From positions 145,224-209,223 of the forward strand of contig NZ_JASFYG010000002.1 of the NCBI RefSeq assembly GCF_030055435.1: a stretch of 64,000 nt of DNA. The letters run 5' to 3'. The stretch's first letter is position 1, and every line of letters starts with the position of its first letter. The translations under genes were made by a program, and so were the position numbers. The notes under the pieces are model-generated. The model was given only the letters and a program-made list of their open reading frames with translations, was not told where the DNA came from and did no database searches. The stretch comes from Methanothermobacter sp. (lineage in GTDB: Archaea; Methanobacteriota; Methanobacteria; Methanobacteriales; Methanothermobacteraceae). Positions 9,789-19,100 of this stretch are shown here, in pieces.

Positions 9789-10652
9789 TTAAACAGATCG
9801 GTGTAATGGTTCAAAACCCGCCTCCAGGACAGCCTCTTGGCCCTCCCCCCTTATGAAATCCATGAATTCCTCAACCCCCTCCCTTTCCCGGCAGACCACG
9901 GCACTTATAACGTGCCTGGTCTCATTCTGGAGGATTTCAGAGCCACTGAACTGGCTTGCACTGAGGAATGTCCTGAGCTCCTGGTCACTCTTTACTATCC
10001 TGTGGGCATGGTATGGGGACCGGACATTCCTCACAATTTCAAAACTGACACCCGAATCTGAGAGCACCTCCCAGGCCAGCCTCTGAGCTGAACCCTCAAC
10101 CCCAACGAATGATGAGCCATCAAGTTCCCTCATGGTTCTCGCATCACCACCCACAAGCACCAGGTGGTCGTATGCAACCGGCACGAAGTCGAGGCCCCTC
10201 TGGTAGGCCTGGAGGGGATCGTCAAGGAAGATCACATCAAGGATGCTTCTTTCTGCAAGGTGGAAGAGGTCATCATCACAGCATGAAAACAGGGATGCCT
10301 CCACTCCGAACCTCTCGATGAGGACCTCGGCAAGGTTTGATGAGACATAACCCGCAGCAACCATGAGCCTTCCTGACCCACTGAGGATTTTCAGGTGGCG
10401 CATGTAGGTTCTGAGGATATCCATACCCTCAGGCGTGAGTTCTGATCCAGCACCACTGCTTTTTACGAGTTTAACCCCCAGAAGGGATTCTGCCCTAAGA
10501 ATCCTCCTGTTTAAAACCTGTGGTGTCACACCAAGTATCCTTGCAGCCTTCCTCTGGGAGAAGGTTTCCCCGATTGTACGGAGGGTCTCAAGGAATCTGT
10601 GATCCATTTCATGGCCGTTGATCTTCATTCCAGGGAGGGGTTCAATATCCAT
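9789..10652 (-). CDS. LysR/ModE-like transcriptional regulator with ligand-binding domain
   Basis: 287 residues. Residues ~16-80 form a winged helix-turn-helix of the LysR/ModE type (F-S-Q-R-K-A-A-R-I-L-G-V-T, then N-R-R-I-L-R-A-E). The remainder resembles a periplasmic-binding-protein fold (V-A-A-G-Y, D-V-I-F-L-D-D, V-P-V-A-Y-D-H-L-V-L-V). Such one-component regulators with a PBP-like domain often sense molybdate or tungstate in prokaryotes. The close fdhD, moaA, mobB, fdhA and fwd genes make a Mo/W role plausible, but that is inference. The start could also be the internal Met at residue 16. Confidence 0.7.
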   Translation of the reverse strand: MDIEPLPGMKINGHEMDHRFLETLRTIGETFSQRKAARILGVTPQVLNRRILRAESLLGVKLVKSSGAGSELTPEGMDILRTYMRHLKILSGSGRLMVAAGYVSSNLAEVLIERFGVEASLFSCCDDDLFHLAERSILDVIFLDDPLQAYQRGLDFVPVAYDHLVLVGGDARTMRELDGSSFVGVEGSAQRLAWEVLSDSGVSFEIVRNVRSPYHAHRIVKSDQELRTFLSASQFSGSEILQNETRHVISAVVCREREGVEEFMDFIRGEGQEAVLEAGFEPLHRSV

Positions 10653-10780
10653 GGGTATCTCTACTATTGGAATTATTATTTTTACTTTACTTGACTAGGT
10701 CTATTAATTAATCGATGAGTACATGAGGAAATTTTTACTCTTATATCTCATGACCCATATATTAGATTACAGGTGTTGCA

Positions 10781-11365
10781 ATGATAATGAGAGAGGCCAT
10801 CAGGGATATAGTGGATAATCTACAGAAAATGGAAAATGAGATTGACGCTGAAACAGTTGACAGATTCATAGAGACCCTCACATCCGCAGGAAACGTCTTC
10901 GTTCTTGGACTGGGGAGGTCGGGGCTTGTTGCAAAGGCCTTCGCCATGAGACTCATGCACCTTGAGATAAACGTCTTCGTGGTGGGTGAGACCATAACAC
11001 CAGCCATAAATGAGGGTGATGCGCTGATTGCAATATCAGGCTCAGGGACTACAAGTTACATAGTCAACGCTGCCCGGATAGCCAAGGAAAGGGGTGCCCA
11101 GGTCGTTGCTGTAACCTCACATCCAGAATCAGAACTTGGAGAGATAGCTGACCTCACCGTAACCGTGAGGGGCAGGACAAAGATCGACGGCGAGAAGAAC
11201 TATATGAAGAGGCAGATACGGGGCAACCATCACTCAAGGACACCGCTGGGTACACTGTTTGAGATATCAGCCCTTGTCTTTCTGGACGGCCTCATAGCTG
11301 AACTCATGCACAGGCTTGATAAGAGGGAGGAGGACCTCAACGAGAGGCACAGCGTTTTTGAATAA
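10781..11365 (+). CDS. hxlB: 6-phospho-3-hexuloisomerase
   Basis: 194 residues, a single SIS (sugar isomerase) domain with G-L-G-R-S-G and I-S-G-S-G-T-T phosphate-binding loops. The size and the R-G-N-H-H-S-R-T-P-L-G-T-L-F-E segment are typical of Phi/HxlB. The enzyme interconverts hexulose 6-phosphate and fructose 6-phosphate. In archaea lacking the oxidative pentose phosphate route the reverse ribulose monophosphate pathway supplies pentoses and releases formaldehyde. The partner hexulose-phosphate synthase is not in the window. AGGTG lies before ATG 10781, and a TATA-like element near 10741-10748 supports its own promoter. Confidence 0.88.
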   Translation: MIMREAIRDIVDNLQKMENEIDAETVDRFIETLTSAGNVFVLGLGRSGLVAKAFAMRLMHLEINVFVVGETITPAINEGDALIAISGSGTTSYIVNAARIAKERGAQVVAVTSHPESELGEIADLTVTVRGRTKIDGEKNYMKRQIRGNHHSRTPLGTLFEISALVFLDGLIAELMHRLDKREEDLNERHSVFE

Positions 11366-11415
11366 AATCTGCTTTTGAGGAGGTATCTGAAATGATCAGA
11401 ATCAGCGGCAATACC

Positions 11416-12168
11416 CTAATCAAGTATTATCCTCTCAGGGTTGCTGTATATGTTGAACCTCCTCCCCCTTACAAATCCCAGCATTGTAAGACCAGTCTTC
11501 CTTGCAGCTTCATACCCTGATGATGTTGGGGCGGCGTTCGATGCTATTATGGGAACCCCGGCACGCACAACCTTTATAAGCATATCCGCGGGCATCCTGC
11601 CACTGTAGACCATGAAGCTCCTGGAGAAGTTAACACCGTCCATGGCACCGGAGCCCAGGGCCTTATCGACCGCCACGTGCCTGCTGACATCCTCAAATAC
11701 CCTGAATTCATCCCCGGTCACAAGGGCGGCAACATGGGTACCTCCAGTCATCCTCCAAACTGTCGCTGCCTTCACCATACGCCTGAAAGCATTGAATATG
11801 TCCTCAGCCCTTACCGTGAAGTCTGAGTCAACTGGTTCCACCATCTCAGCCCTCTGCCTCCATCCACCGAAGCAATCAGAGCCCATCACAAGCTCACGCC
11901 TTATCTCAAGGTCCTCTGATTCTATCTCAACGTCGATGAGGTTCTCTGTGATATCCATGGATATTATATCATCCACCGAGTCCACGAGTCCCTCGCCGAG
12001 AAGGTAGCCTGTTGCGAATTCCCTAAGGGCAGCGGGACTTGTGGTGAAGCGCTGTTCCAAGCCCCCATTTATTCGGATACGCACCTCAAGGTCATTCACG
12101 ATTCTTTCAGGGACCCTCCGCATCCCATCATCCACACGGAATGCTTCAACCTCTCTGTAAAGTGACAT
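11416..12168 (-). CDS. fdhD: Formate dehydrogenase maturation protein FdhD
   Basis: 250 residues. FdhD family proteins hand sulfur to the Mo/W-bis-pterin cofactor of formate dehydrogenase. Visible landmarks are the A-T-G-Y-L-L-G-E-G segment and the T-G-G-T-H-V-A-A core. The cysteine loop reads G-S-D-C-F-G-G, with one Cys where many homologs have CxxC, so the sulfur relay would depend on that single residue. The gene is divergent from the NuoE/NuoF-like subunits and close to fdhA, consistent with service to that enzyme. The start ATG 12168 follows AGAGGTG. Confidence 0.9.
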   Translation of the reverse strand: MSLYREVEAFRVDDGMRRVPERIVNDLEVRIRINGGLEQRFTTSPAALREFATGYLLGEGLVDSVDDIISMDITENLIDVEIESEDLEIRRELVMGSDCFGGWRQRAEMVEPVDSDFTVRAEDIFNAFRRMVKAATVWRMTGGTHVAALVTGDEFRVFEDVSRHVAVDKALGSGAMDGVNFSRSFMVYSGRMPADMLIKVVRAGVPIIASNAAPTSSGYEAARKTGLTMLGFVRGRRFNIYSNPERIILD

Positions 12169-12207
12169 TCATCCACACCTCTCATCTAAAAACATATATT
12201 CACCCTG

Positions 12208-12222
12208 GTTTAACAGTTAAAC
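12208..12222. promoter_or_regulatory. Perfect palindrome between divergent fdhD and NuoE-like promoters
   Basis: GTTTAAC-A-GTTAAAC is a perfect 7+1+7 palindrome. It lies between a minus-strand TATA-like box for fdhD (ATATATG, about 12192-12199) and a plus-strand one for the NuoE-like gene (TAATTAATATG, about 12243-12252). A partial third arm (GTTTAA) follows at 12227-12232. The placement suits an operator that controls both directions. The LysR/ModE-like protein at 9789-10652 is a candidate binder by proximity only. Confidence 0.45.
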
Positions 12223-12297
12223 AGATGTTTAATCATTCATCCTAATTAATATGAATGCGACACTAGAATGGATCTCACATTTAGGTGGAGGTTTCTG

Positions 12298-12747
12298 ATG
12301 GATAAGGAATTGAAGAGGATATTCTCTGGCTACACTGGCCATGCCTCAGAGATCATACCCATCCTCCAGGATATTCAGGATGTCTACGGCTATCTGCCGG
12401 AGCATGCCCTGGAGGAGGTTGCTGGTTTCACAGGGGTCAGTAAAACACATGTATACGGGGTTGCAACCTTTTATGCCCAGTTCAGGTTCAAACCGAAGGG
12501 AAGGAAGCACATAATGGTCTGCACCGGAACAGCGTGCCATGTGAGTGGGGCTGAACAGGTTCTGGATGCCCTTAAGAGGCACCTTGGCATCGGTGAGGGT
12601 GACGTCACAGAGGATATGGAGTACTCCCTGGAATCGGTGGGATGCATTGGCTGTTGCTCCCTGGCTCCATGTGCCATGGTAAACGATGATGTTGTATCAC
12701 GCATAAAGCCATCGAGGGTAAGCAAAATTTTCCCAAAAAAGTCTTAG
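12298..12747 (+). CDS. NuoE-like [2Fe-2S] subunit (formate dehydrogenase gamma type)
   Basis: 149 residues, thioredoxin-like 24-kDa fold. The four cluster cysteines are present as C-T-G-T-A-C (C-x4-C) and C-I-G-C-C (C-x3-C). A helical N-terminal half (I-L-Q-D-I-Q-D-V-Y-G-Y-L-P) is typical of NuoE/HndA. I chose ATG 12298 over ATG 12268 because AGGTGGAGGT precedes it and the TATA-like box near 12245 would start transcription at about 12273. It is followed after 1 nt by the NuoF-like gene. The pair plus FdhA resembles NAD(P)-linked or bifurcating formate dehydrogenases and hydrogenases. Confidence 0.88.
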   Translation: MDKELKRIFSGYTGHASEIIPILQDIQDVYGYLPEHALEEVAGFTGVSKTHVYGVATFYAQFRFKPKGRKHIMVCTGTACHVSGAEQVLDALKRHLGIGEGDVTEDMEYSLESVGCIGCCSLAPCAMVNDDVVSRIKPSRVSKIFPKKS

Positions 12748-12748
12748 A

Positions 12749-14620
12749 GTGTTTAAAATGTTTGAAGATATTGCAGGAAGGGCACTGGATGAATATATGT
12801 CCCTCTTCAGGGACGAGCCGGTTATATTCCTTGGTTCAGCAACCTGTGGAAGATCCGCGGGGGCTCATGAAATAGAGAGAGTATTGCTTGAGAGGGCTTC
12901 TGAGCTCTCAGTTGAATGTCGCATCGTACACACAGGCTGCATGGGTCTCTGCTATGCCGAACCCATGGTGACCGTCTTCAACGGTGATACCCGTGGAGCC
13001 ATCTACGGATCCTTGAACAGGAGACTTGCAAAGAGGATAATTCAGGAGCTCGCTGATGGTGAGCAATCCTCAGCCATTGGTCATGTTAACGTGGCCTTCA
13101 GTGGCGACTCATTTGAACCCTCCTACAGCATTGACTTCATGGAGAAACAGTCAAGGAGGATACTCCGAAGATGCGGCCTCATAGACCCAGAGAACATCAA
13201 CCATTACCTGGCGACAGGGGGATACCAGGGGCTCCTCAGGGCACTGGAGATGGAACCTGAGGATATCATTGAAGAGGTGAAGGATTCTGGACTCAGGGGC
13301 CGTGGGGGGGCAGGATTCCCCACCTGGCTCAAGTGGAGCCTCTGCCGCCAGGAGGAATCCGATGTGAAGTACCTGGTATGCAACGCCGACGAGGGCGACC
13401 CGGGTGCCTTCATGAACCGTTCACTCATAGAGGGGGACCCCCACTCCCTCCTGGAGGGGATACTTATAGCAGCATACGCTGTGGGTGCAGAGGAGGCCTA
13501 CATCTACTGCAGGGCAGAGTACCCCCTTGCCCTTGAAAGACTGAGAACCGCAATATCTGACCTCCGGGATCTAGGACTCCTCGGCGAGGACATCCTGGAC
13601 TCTGGGTTCAGCCTTGATATAAGGATAAAGGAGGGGGCAGGGGCATTTGTATGTGGAGAGGAGACAGCCCTCATAGCATCCATTGAGGGTAAAAGGGGGA
13701 TGCCCCGTACCAGACCACCATTCCCAACAACAAGCGGCCTCTGGGGGAAGCCAACTGTTATAAACAATGTGGAGACACTTGCAGCTGTCTCAATGATAAT
13801 GCAGGAGGGCCCAGAGTACTTCAACACCCTGGGGACTGAGGGGAGTCCCGGAACCAAGACCTTCTCCCTTGTGGGGGATGTGAGGAGAACCGGCCTCATA
13901 GAGGTTCCCCTGGGCACAACTCTGAGGGAGGTCATCCATGATATTGGTGGGGGTGTAAGGGACGGTGAGCTCAAGGCTGTCCAGATAGGAGGACCATCCG
14001 GCGGATGCCTCCCGGCTGAACTTGTTGACACAGGCATAGACTATGATTCACTGACATCTGCCGGCGCAATAATGGGTTCAGGGGGCCTCGTGGTTTTATC
14101 TGACCATACATGCATGGTTGAACTTGCAAGGTACTTCCTTGAGTTCACTCAGCGGGAATCATGCGGAAAGTGTGTCCCGTGCCGTGTGGGTACAAGGCAG
14201 ATGCTCATGATACTCAATGATATAGTTGAGGGCTCAGGAAGAGAGGAGGACCCGGAGATTCTCAGGGACATCGCAGAAACCGTCAGGGCAGCATCCCTCT
14301 GTGGCCTGGGCCAGACATCCCCAAACCCTGTTCTAACCACCCTCAGGTACTTTGAAAACGAATACCATGACCACATAAACGGAAAATGCACCGCAGCATC
14401 ATGCAGCCAGCTCATGCACTACCTCATAGATTCAGAAAAATGTGACGGATGTATGGCCTGTCTGAAGACATGTCCCGCGGACGCCATTGAGGGTTCAAAG
14501 GATGAGTTGCATGTTATAGATCAGGAGAGCTGCCTCAAGTGCGGGTCCTGCCTTGAAACATGTAAGAGGGACGCTGTTTTGAGGGTTCCAGGGCCATATT
14601 CCCCGGCCAATCAGGACTGA
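12749..14620 (+). CDS. NuoF-like flavin/iron-sulfur subunit (formate dehydrogenase beta type)
   Basis: 623 residues in four parts. Residues 1-110 are a thioredoxin-like domain with only three of the usual four cluster cysteines (C-G-R-S and C-M-G-L-C), so its [2Fe-2S] site may be empty. The NuoF core follows, with G-R-G-G-A-G-F-P-T for NADH/FMN binding and N-A-D-E-G-D-P-G-A. Then comes the SLBB region and the [4Fe-4S] site S-C-G-K-C-V-P-C. The last ~60 residues hold two ferredoxin-type clusters (C-D-G-C-M-A-C and C-L-K-C-G-S-C). Start is GTG 12749 or ATG 12758; neither has a clear ribosome site. The 3' end overlaps the moaA 3' end by 10 nt. Confidence 0.9.
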   Translation: MFKMFEDIAGRALDEYMSLFRDEPVIFLGSATCGRSAGAHEIERVLLERASELSVECRIVHTGCMGLCYAEPMVTVFNGDTRGAIYGSLNRRLAKRIIQELADGEQSSAIGHVNVAFSGDSFEPSYSIDFMEKQSRRILRRCGLIDPENINHYLATGGYQGLLRALEMEPEDIIEEVKDSGLRGRGGAGFPTWLKWSLCRQEESDVKYLVCNADEGDPGAFMNRSLIEGDPHSLLEGILIAAYAVGAEEAYIYCRAEYPLALERLRTAISDLRDLGLLGEDILDSGFSLDIRIKEGAGAFVCGEETALIASIEGKRGMPRTRPPFPTTSGLWGKPTVINNVETLAAVSMIMQEGPEYFNTLGTEGSPGTKTFSLVGDVRRTGLIEVPLGTTLREVIHDIGGGVRDGELKAVQIGGPSGGCLPAELVDTGIDYDSLTSAGAIMGSGGLVVLSDHTCMVELARYFLEFTQRESCGKCVPCRVGTRQMLMILNDIVEGSGREEDPEILRDIAETVRAASLCGLGQTSPNPVLTTLRYFENEYHDHINGKCTAASCSQLMHYLIDSEKCDGCMACLKTCPADAIEGSKDELHVIDQESCLKCGSCLETCKRDAVLRVPGPYSPANQD

Positions 14621-15528
14621 TAGTAGGGAGACCTCCTTCTGATGGCCTCAAGAAAAAGTTCACGGAGACCCTCAAGGTCACCGGAACTGAGGGCTTCCCT
14701 GGTGTCCACCAGGTTGTCGTTACGGAGGAGGCACGGCTTAAGCTTCCCATCAGGGGTTACCCTAAGCCTTGTGCAGTTTGCACAGAACCTTGTATTATCC
14801 ATGGGCCTCACAACCTCCACCTCCCCGTCCCCGATGAAGTACTTCTTGCGGTCCTGCATGAACTTCCTTGTCATTGTACGGTCAGCCATCTCTGCAAGTT
14901 CAGCCTCAATGGGGGTTATGTCGAAGTGGTACCTCTCCACTCCATTATCAGGGCAGCTGTCGGTTTTCAGGAGTTCTATTATCTGCAGCACCGCGCCCTG
15001 CTGACGGCAGAACTCAAACATGTCCCATATTTCGTGGTGATTGACACCCCTCAGTATCACCATGTTTATCTTGACAGGGTCGAGGCCAGCCATAACGGCA
15101 CCTTCTATCCCCGCCTTAACCCTCTCAAGGTAGTCCTTCCTGGTTATGAACCGGTAGGTTTCAGGGTTGAGGGTGTCGAAGCTGACATTGACCCGGTCAA
15201 GCCCGGCATCCCTCAGGGGGACACTCAGATCCTCAAGGAGGGTCCCGTTGGTTGTTATGGAGATATCCCTGAATCCAATACTGTCTATCCTCTCAACTAT
15301 CTCAACAATATCATCCCTTATGAGGGGCTCGCCACCTGAAAGCCTTATTTTCTTCACACCAAGGTCAGAGGCCACCCTGCATATGTTCTCTATATCCTCT
15401 GGGCTCATCTCCTCGTCTGAACGCACGATTCCGTCCCGGTGGCAGTAGATACAGCTGACATTGCAGCGCCCCGTTACAGATATTCTCAGTGATACCAGCG
15501 GTCTTCTGTGGTTATCATGAACCTGCAT
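14611..15528 (-). CDS. moaA: GTP 3',8-cyclase MoaA
   Basis: 305 residues. MoaA is a radical-SAM enzyme that starts molybdopterin synthesis from GTP. The N-terminal radical-SAM motif is C-N-V-S-C-I-Y-C, followed by the S-G-G-E-P-L SAM-binding loop. The second cluster motif near the C-terminus is C-A-N-C-T-R-L-R with a later Cys (K-P-C-L). The E. coli-type Gly-Gly tail is absent, as in other archaeal forms. It lies 14 nt after mobB on the same strand, so the two cofactor genes form an operon nested between subunits of the Mo/W enzyme they serve. Confidence 0.93.
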   Translation of the reverse strand: MQVHDNHRRPLVSLRISVTGRCNVSCIYCHRDGIVRSDEEMSPEDIENICRVASDLGVKKIRLSGGEPLIRDDIVEIVERIDSIGFRDISITTNGTLLEDLSVPLRDAGLDRVNVSFDTLNPETYRFITRKDYLERVKAGIEGAVMAGLDPVKINMVILRGVNHHEIWDMFEFCRQQGAVLQIIELLKTDSCPDNGVERYHFDITPIEAELAEMADRTMTRKFMQDRKKYFIGDGEVEVVRPMDNTRFCANCTRLRVTPDGKLKPCLLRNDNLVDTREALSSGDLEGLRELFLEAIRRRSPYYQS

Positions 15529-15542
15529 TCTCTACCCCGATA

Positions 15543-16226
15543 TTAATCTGGTCTTTTTATGATGAGATCAACCTTTTGATGTTTAAGGCTTTCTGTATCA
15601 AGGGCACCCACCATGCCGAGAACAGTACCTGCTATGAAGTTCTGGACGAAGGGGTTCAGGGGGACGGGTTTTCCATTCACCCTGAGGAGAACCCTATCAG
15701 GCTGGCTCTTACAGTTTGTATCATCTGCATCACCCTGAACCTTTGCCTTTGCAAACTCTCTGCATGATTCAAACCCGCACTTACCGCAGTTGAGGTCCTG
15801 AAGGAGGCCGTAGCTTCTTTTTTCTATGAGCTCAATCAGGTCATCCACTTCATCGATTTTGAATGGATCAACAACCTTCAAGGTGAATTCTCCTGGTGTA
15901 GATGTTGATATGTTGGCATACTCCATTGACTTGAAGCCCTCAACCACAAGGAAGTCGATGTCATCCAGCATCTCAAGGACACCCACAACCTCAGGGAGGT
16001 CCATTTCCCTGTCGATAAGGAAGAAGGTTTCCCTGCCAGTTCCTGCAACTATCTCTGCACCGGCCCTCCGGTGCCTGTCGGTGTCCTTGCCTGGAAAATC
16101 AAATCCCCCATGAGTATGCTTGAGGGTCGCGACCCGGTAACCCGCATCCACGAGTTTTCCGACGATTTTCTCAACCAGGACGGTTTTGCCGGTGTCCTTG
16201 GTGCCTGTCACCCCTACTATCCTCAT
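15543..16226 (-). CDS. mobB: MobB-like GTPase fused to an iron-sulfur domain
   Basis: 227 residues. Residues 1-150 are MobB, with the P-loop G-V-T-G-T-K-D-T-G-K-T, the T-L-K-H-T-H-G segment and a D-F-L-V-V-E-G-F motif. MobB assists guanylation of molybdopterin to the MGD cofactor. Residues ~150-180 add an Fe-S domain with C-G-K-C-G-F-E-S-C and a fourth Cys about 17 residues later, a four-cysteine [4Fe-4S] pattern. The start ATG 16226 follows GAGGTG. The Fe-S extension suggests redox sensing or delivery to an Fe-S protein, which is inference. Confidence 0.88.
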   Translation of the reverse strand: MRIVGVTGTKDTGKTVLVEKIVGKLVDAGYRVATLKHTHGGFDFPGKDTDRHRRAGAEIVAGTGRETFFLIDREMDLPEVVGVLEMLDDIDFLVVEGFKSMEYANISTSTPGEFTLKVVDPFKIDEVDDLIELIEKRSYGLLQDLNCGKCGFESCREFAKAKVQGDADDTNCKSQPDRVLLRVNGKPVPLNPFVQNFIAGTVLGMVGALDTESLKHQKVDLIIKRPD

Positions 16227-16298
16227 ACTTTCACCTCTTCATAAACTTTATTTTATGTGGGGATAAATTTTCAGTATAAAAAATTAGCTGAAGATAAC

Positions 16299-18953
16299 AT
16301 GAAGGGGACTGTAAAATTCAGGATCGATGGAAGGGAAGTTGAGGCAGCCAGGGGGATGACGGTCCTCGAGGCAGCCCTTGCAAACGGCATCTACATACCC
16401 AACCTCTGTTTCAGGGATGGACTTGAACCATTCGGGGGCTGCAGGCTGTGCCTGGTTGAAAACAGTGAGGGACGTCTGGTAACGGCATGCGAGACCCCCG
16501 CAGAGGATGGTGCTGAGTTCATATCAGAGTCTGAAAGGATAAACAGGATCAGGAGGACCACCTTATCCCTGATAATAGCTGAACACAGTAGGGATTGCCT
16601 TGCGTGCCCTGCATCAGGTGACTGCAGACTTCAGGAGGTCTCATCCTACCTCAACGTATCTGAAGAGGACCTTGAGAGGATGAGACCTGAGATTTCATGG
16701 ATTGATGTGGATGAATCCAACCCGTTTTTCCTGAGAAACCATGATAAGTGCATCCTCTGCGGCATATGTGTCCGTATCTGCAGGGTAGTGGGTGCAGAGG
16801 CGGTTGATTTTGCATACAGGGGCCATGAGACAAGGATAGCCACCTTCATGGACAAGGATATACTTGATTCAAGCTGCGTCTCATGTGGTGAATGCGTAGA
16901 GGCATGCCCGGTGGGCGCCCTACTACCCAGGACTGAGAGGCCATCAACTGAGGTGAGGACTGTATGCCCCTACTGCGGCGTCGGCTGCGAGATCTACCTT
17001 GGGGTGAGGGGGAACCGGGTTGTGAGTTCAAGGGGCGCCCCTGACAGCCCTGTTAACAGGGGAAGGTTATGTGTGAAGGGGAGGTTCGCCCTTAAATTTG
17101 TAAACAGCCATGAAAGACTCAAAAAACCATTGATAAAGGTTGATGGAAGGTTTGTAGAGGTAGAATGGGATGAGGCCATCTCAGTTGTAGCTGAAAGGCT
17201 TTCTGAATATACTGGAGAAGAATTTGCGGCTGTTGCATCTGCCAAGTGCACCAATGAGGAGAACTATCTGCTGCAGAAGTTCACAAGGGCAGTTATGGGG
17301 TCAGGGAACATTGACCACTGCGCAAGGCTCTGCCATGCCCCATCACTTACAGCACTTAGAATGAGTCTGGGTAGCGGTGCAATGACCAACTCCATATCTG
17401 AACTGGAGGGTGCCAGTTGTATACTGGCGGTGGGGACCAACCCAACAGAGACGCACCCTGTAACCTCCTACAGCGTAATCAGTGCCGTGAGGTCTGGTGC
17501 AAAGCTGGTCGTGGTGGATCCAAGGAAAACACGGCTATCTGAACTTGCAGATATCCATCTTCAGAATAGACCGGGATCTGACATCCCGCTTTTAATGGCA
17601 ATGTGCCGCTTCATACTGGAGGATGGTCTGCATGATGGTGAATTCATAGAGTCCCGCACAGAGAAATTTGAGGAGTTCAGGGATGCCGTCATGGCCCTGG
17701 ATCTTGATGAGGTGGAGAGGGTAACCGGTGTTAAACTTGAGGACATAAGGAGAGCCGCAATAATGTACGCCTCGAATTCCCCTGCATCCATAATATATTC
17801 AATGGGCATCACACAGCACGTCAATGGGACGGGCAATGTGCTTGCACTGAGCAACCTGGCGCTTCTTACAGGCAACCTAGGTGTAAAATCAGGGGGTATC
17901 AACCCTCTGAGGGGCCAGAACAACGTTCAGGGGGCCTGTGATATGGGGGCGCTTCCCGACCTCCTCCCTGGCTATCAGGACCTTGGTGAGGCTGCAGAGA
18001 AATTCTCTGAGAAATGGGGTTCACCCATCCCCCCCGCGGGGATGACGCTTCCTGAAATGTTTGATGCCGCAAGAGACGGAAAAATCAGGTGCATGTACAT
18101 AATGGGTGAGAACCCACTTATGAGCGAACCTGACATTGAAAAGACCAGGGAGGCCCTTGAGGGTCTTGAATTCCTTGTGGTACAGGATATATTCCTCACC
18201 GAGACAGCCGAACTTGCAGATGTGGTTCTGCCTGCAGCATCCTTTGCAGAGAAGGATGGCACATTCACCAACACCGAGAGAAGGGTTCAGCTTCTGAGAA
18301 AGGCACTGGATGCCCCGGGGGATGCGCTCCCTGACTGGCAGATAATCTCCATGATTGCAGGGAGGATGGGAAGGGAGGACTTTGATTATGAATCAGCGTC
18401 CAGGATATTCGATGAGATAAGGGAACTTGTACCATCATATGCTGGCATCTCCCACGAAAGGCTGAAATATGGCGGTATACAGTGGCCCTGCACATCAGAG
18501 GAGAATGAGGGAACAGGGTATCTTCACTCTGAAGAATTCCCAACACCCACAGGAAGGGCATCGTTCCTGCTGCCTGATTACCAGTTCAGGGATGTCTCGG
18601 AGGAGTATCCGCTGGTCCTTGTAACGGGGCGGAACCTCTACCAGTACCACACAAGGTCCATGACCTCAAGGGTGAGGGAACTGGAATCGTTCTCAGACCA
18701 TGATGAGCTTCTCATGAACCCCGATGATGCCGCCTCTCTGGGTATAAGGGATGGGGATACCGTTGAGGTCACATCAGAGAGTGGCTCCCTCAGGATGAGG
18801 GCAAGGGTTACAGATGAGGTTATGGGAGGTGTGGTCTTCATGACATTTCACTTTGCAGATGCCCCCGCAAATGTCCTTACGGGCGGAGACTGGGACCCTC
18901 TTTCAGGGATGCCTGAACTCAAGTTCACTCCGGTCAAGGTGTCTCGCGTCTAG
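16299..18953 (+). CDS. fdhA: Formate dehydrogenase alpha subunit with NuoG-like N-terminus
   Basis: About 884 residues from ATG 16299 (GTG 16257 is possible but adds a non-family tail). Order: [2Fe-2S] ferredoxin (C-x10-C-x2-C then C), NuoG-type H-S-R-D-C-x2-C-x5-C site, two [4Fe-4S] ferredoxin motifs, an N-terminal [4Fe-4S] site C-P-Y-C-G-V-G-C, then the bis-MGD catalytic domain and C-terminal cap. The catalytic residue is Cys in L-C-H-A-P, with no in-frame TGA, so this is not a selenoenzyme. The fused NuoG-like head differs from the short F420-type methanogen FdhA and fits electron transfer to the NuoE/NuoF-like proteins upstream. Confidence 0.92.
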   Translation: MKGTVKFRIDGREVEAARGMTVLEAALANGIYIPNLCFRDGLEPFGGCRLCLVENSEGRLVTACETPAEDGAEFISESERINRIRRTTLSLIIAEHSRDCLACPASGDCRLQEVSSYLNVSEEDLERMRPEISWIDVDESNPFFLRNHDKCILCGICVRICRVVGAEAVDFAYRGHETRIATFMDKDILDSSCVSCGECVEACPVGALLPRTERPSTEVRTVCPYCGVGCEIYLGVRGNRVVSSRGAPDSPVNRGRLCVKGRFALKFVNSHERLKKPLIKVDGRFVEVEWDEAISVVAERLSEYTGEEFAAVASAKCTNEENYLLQKFTRAVMGSGNIDHCARLCHAPSLTALRMSLGSGAMTNSISELEGASCILAVGTNPTETHPVTSYSVISAVRSGAKLVVVDPRKTRLSELADIHLQNRPGSDIPLLMAMCRFILEDGLHDGEFIESRTEKFEEFRDAVMALDLDEVERVTGVKLEDIRRAAIMYASNSPASIIYSMGITQHVNGTGNVLALSNLALLTGNLGVKSGGINPLRGQNNVQGACDMGALPDLLPGYQDLGEAAEKFSEKWGSPIPPAGMTLPEMFDAARDGKIRCMYIMGENPLMSEPDIEKTREALEGLEFLVVQDIFLTETAELADVVLPAASFAEKDGTFTNTERRVQLLRKALDAPGDALPDWQIISMIAGRMGREDFDYESASRIFDEIRELVPSYAGISHERLKYGGIQWPCTSEENEGTGYLHSEEFPTPTGRASFLLPDYQFRDVSEEYPLVLVTGRNLYQYHTRSMTSRVRELESFSDHDELLMNPDDAASLGIRDGDTVEVTSESGSLRMRARVTDEVMGGVVFMTFHFADAPANVLTGGDWDPLSGMPELKFTPVKVSRV

Positions 18954-18965
18954 CTAAAGATAAGA

Positions 18966-18984
18966 TGTGTGCCACCAGCACACT
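18966..18984. promoter_or_regulatory. Inverted repeat 1 upstream of fwdH
   Basis: GTGTGC (18967-18972) and GCACAC (18978-18983) are perfect 6-bp arms around a 5-nt centre. It is the first of three similar GTGT...ACAC dyads in the 174-nt region before the fwd operon. A TATA-like TTTATACA follows at about 18987. Confidence 0.45.
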
Positions 18985-19022
18985 CATTTATACATTTTCT
19001 CTATTGCTGACTTGACCAGGGA

Positions 19023-19039
19023 TGTGTACTAACAACACA
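19023..19039. promoter_or_regulatory. Inverted repeat 2 upstream of fwdH
   Basis: TGTGTA (19023-19028) and AACACA (19034-19039) are arms with one mismatch around a 5-nt centre. An AT-run TAATATATATAT at 19041-19052 follows directly and could act as a TATA box for an upstream fwd transcript. Confidence 0.45.
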
Positions 19040-19080
19040 CTAATATATATATTTTTCTATTTGTTTTTTGTAGAAAATTA

Positions 19081-19088
19081 TTATATAC
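19081..19088 (+). promoter_or_regulatory. TATA box of the fwd operon
   Basis: TTATATAC lies about 27 bp before the centre of the third inverted repeat, so the predicted transcript begins near 19108-19110. That leaves a short leader of about 20 nt that still contains the GGTGA site for fwdH. Confidence 0.5.
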
Positions 19089-19100
19089 CTAGCGGTTAAA

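Noticed and set aside
16299-18953. Selenocysteine in FdhA
   Set aside because: The catalytic position is Cys and there is no in-frame TGA.
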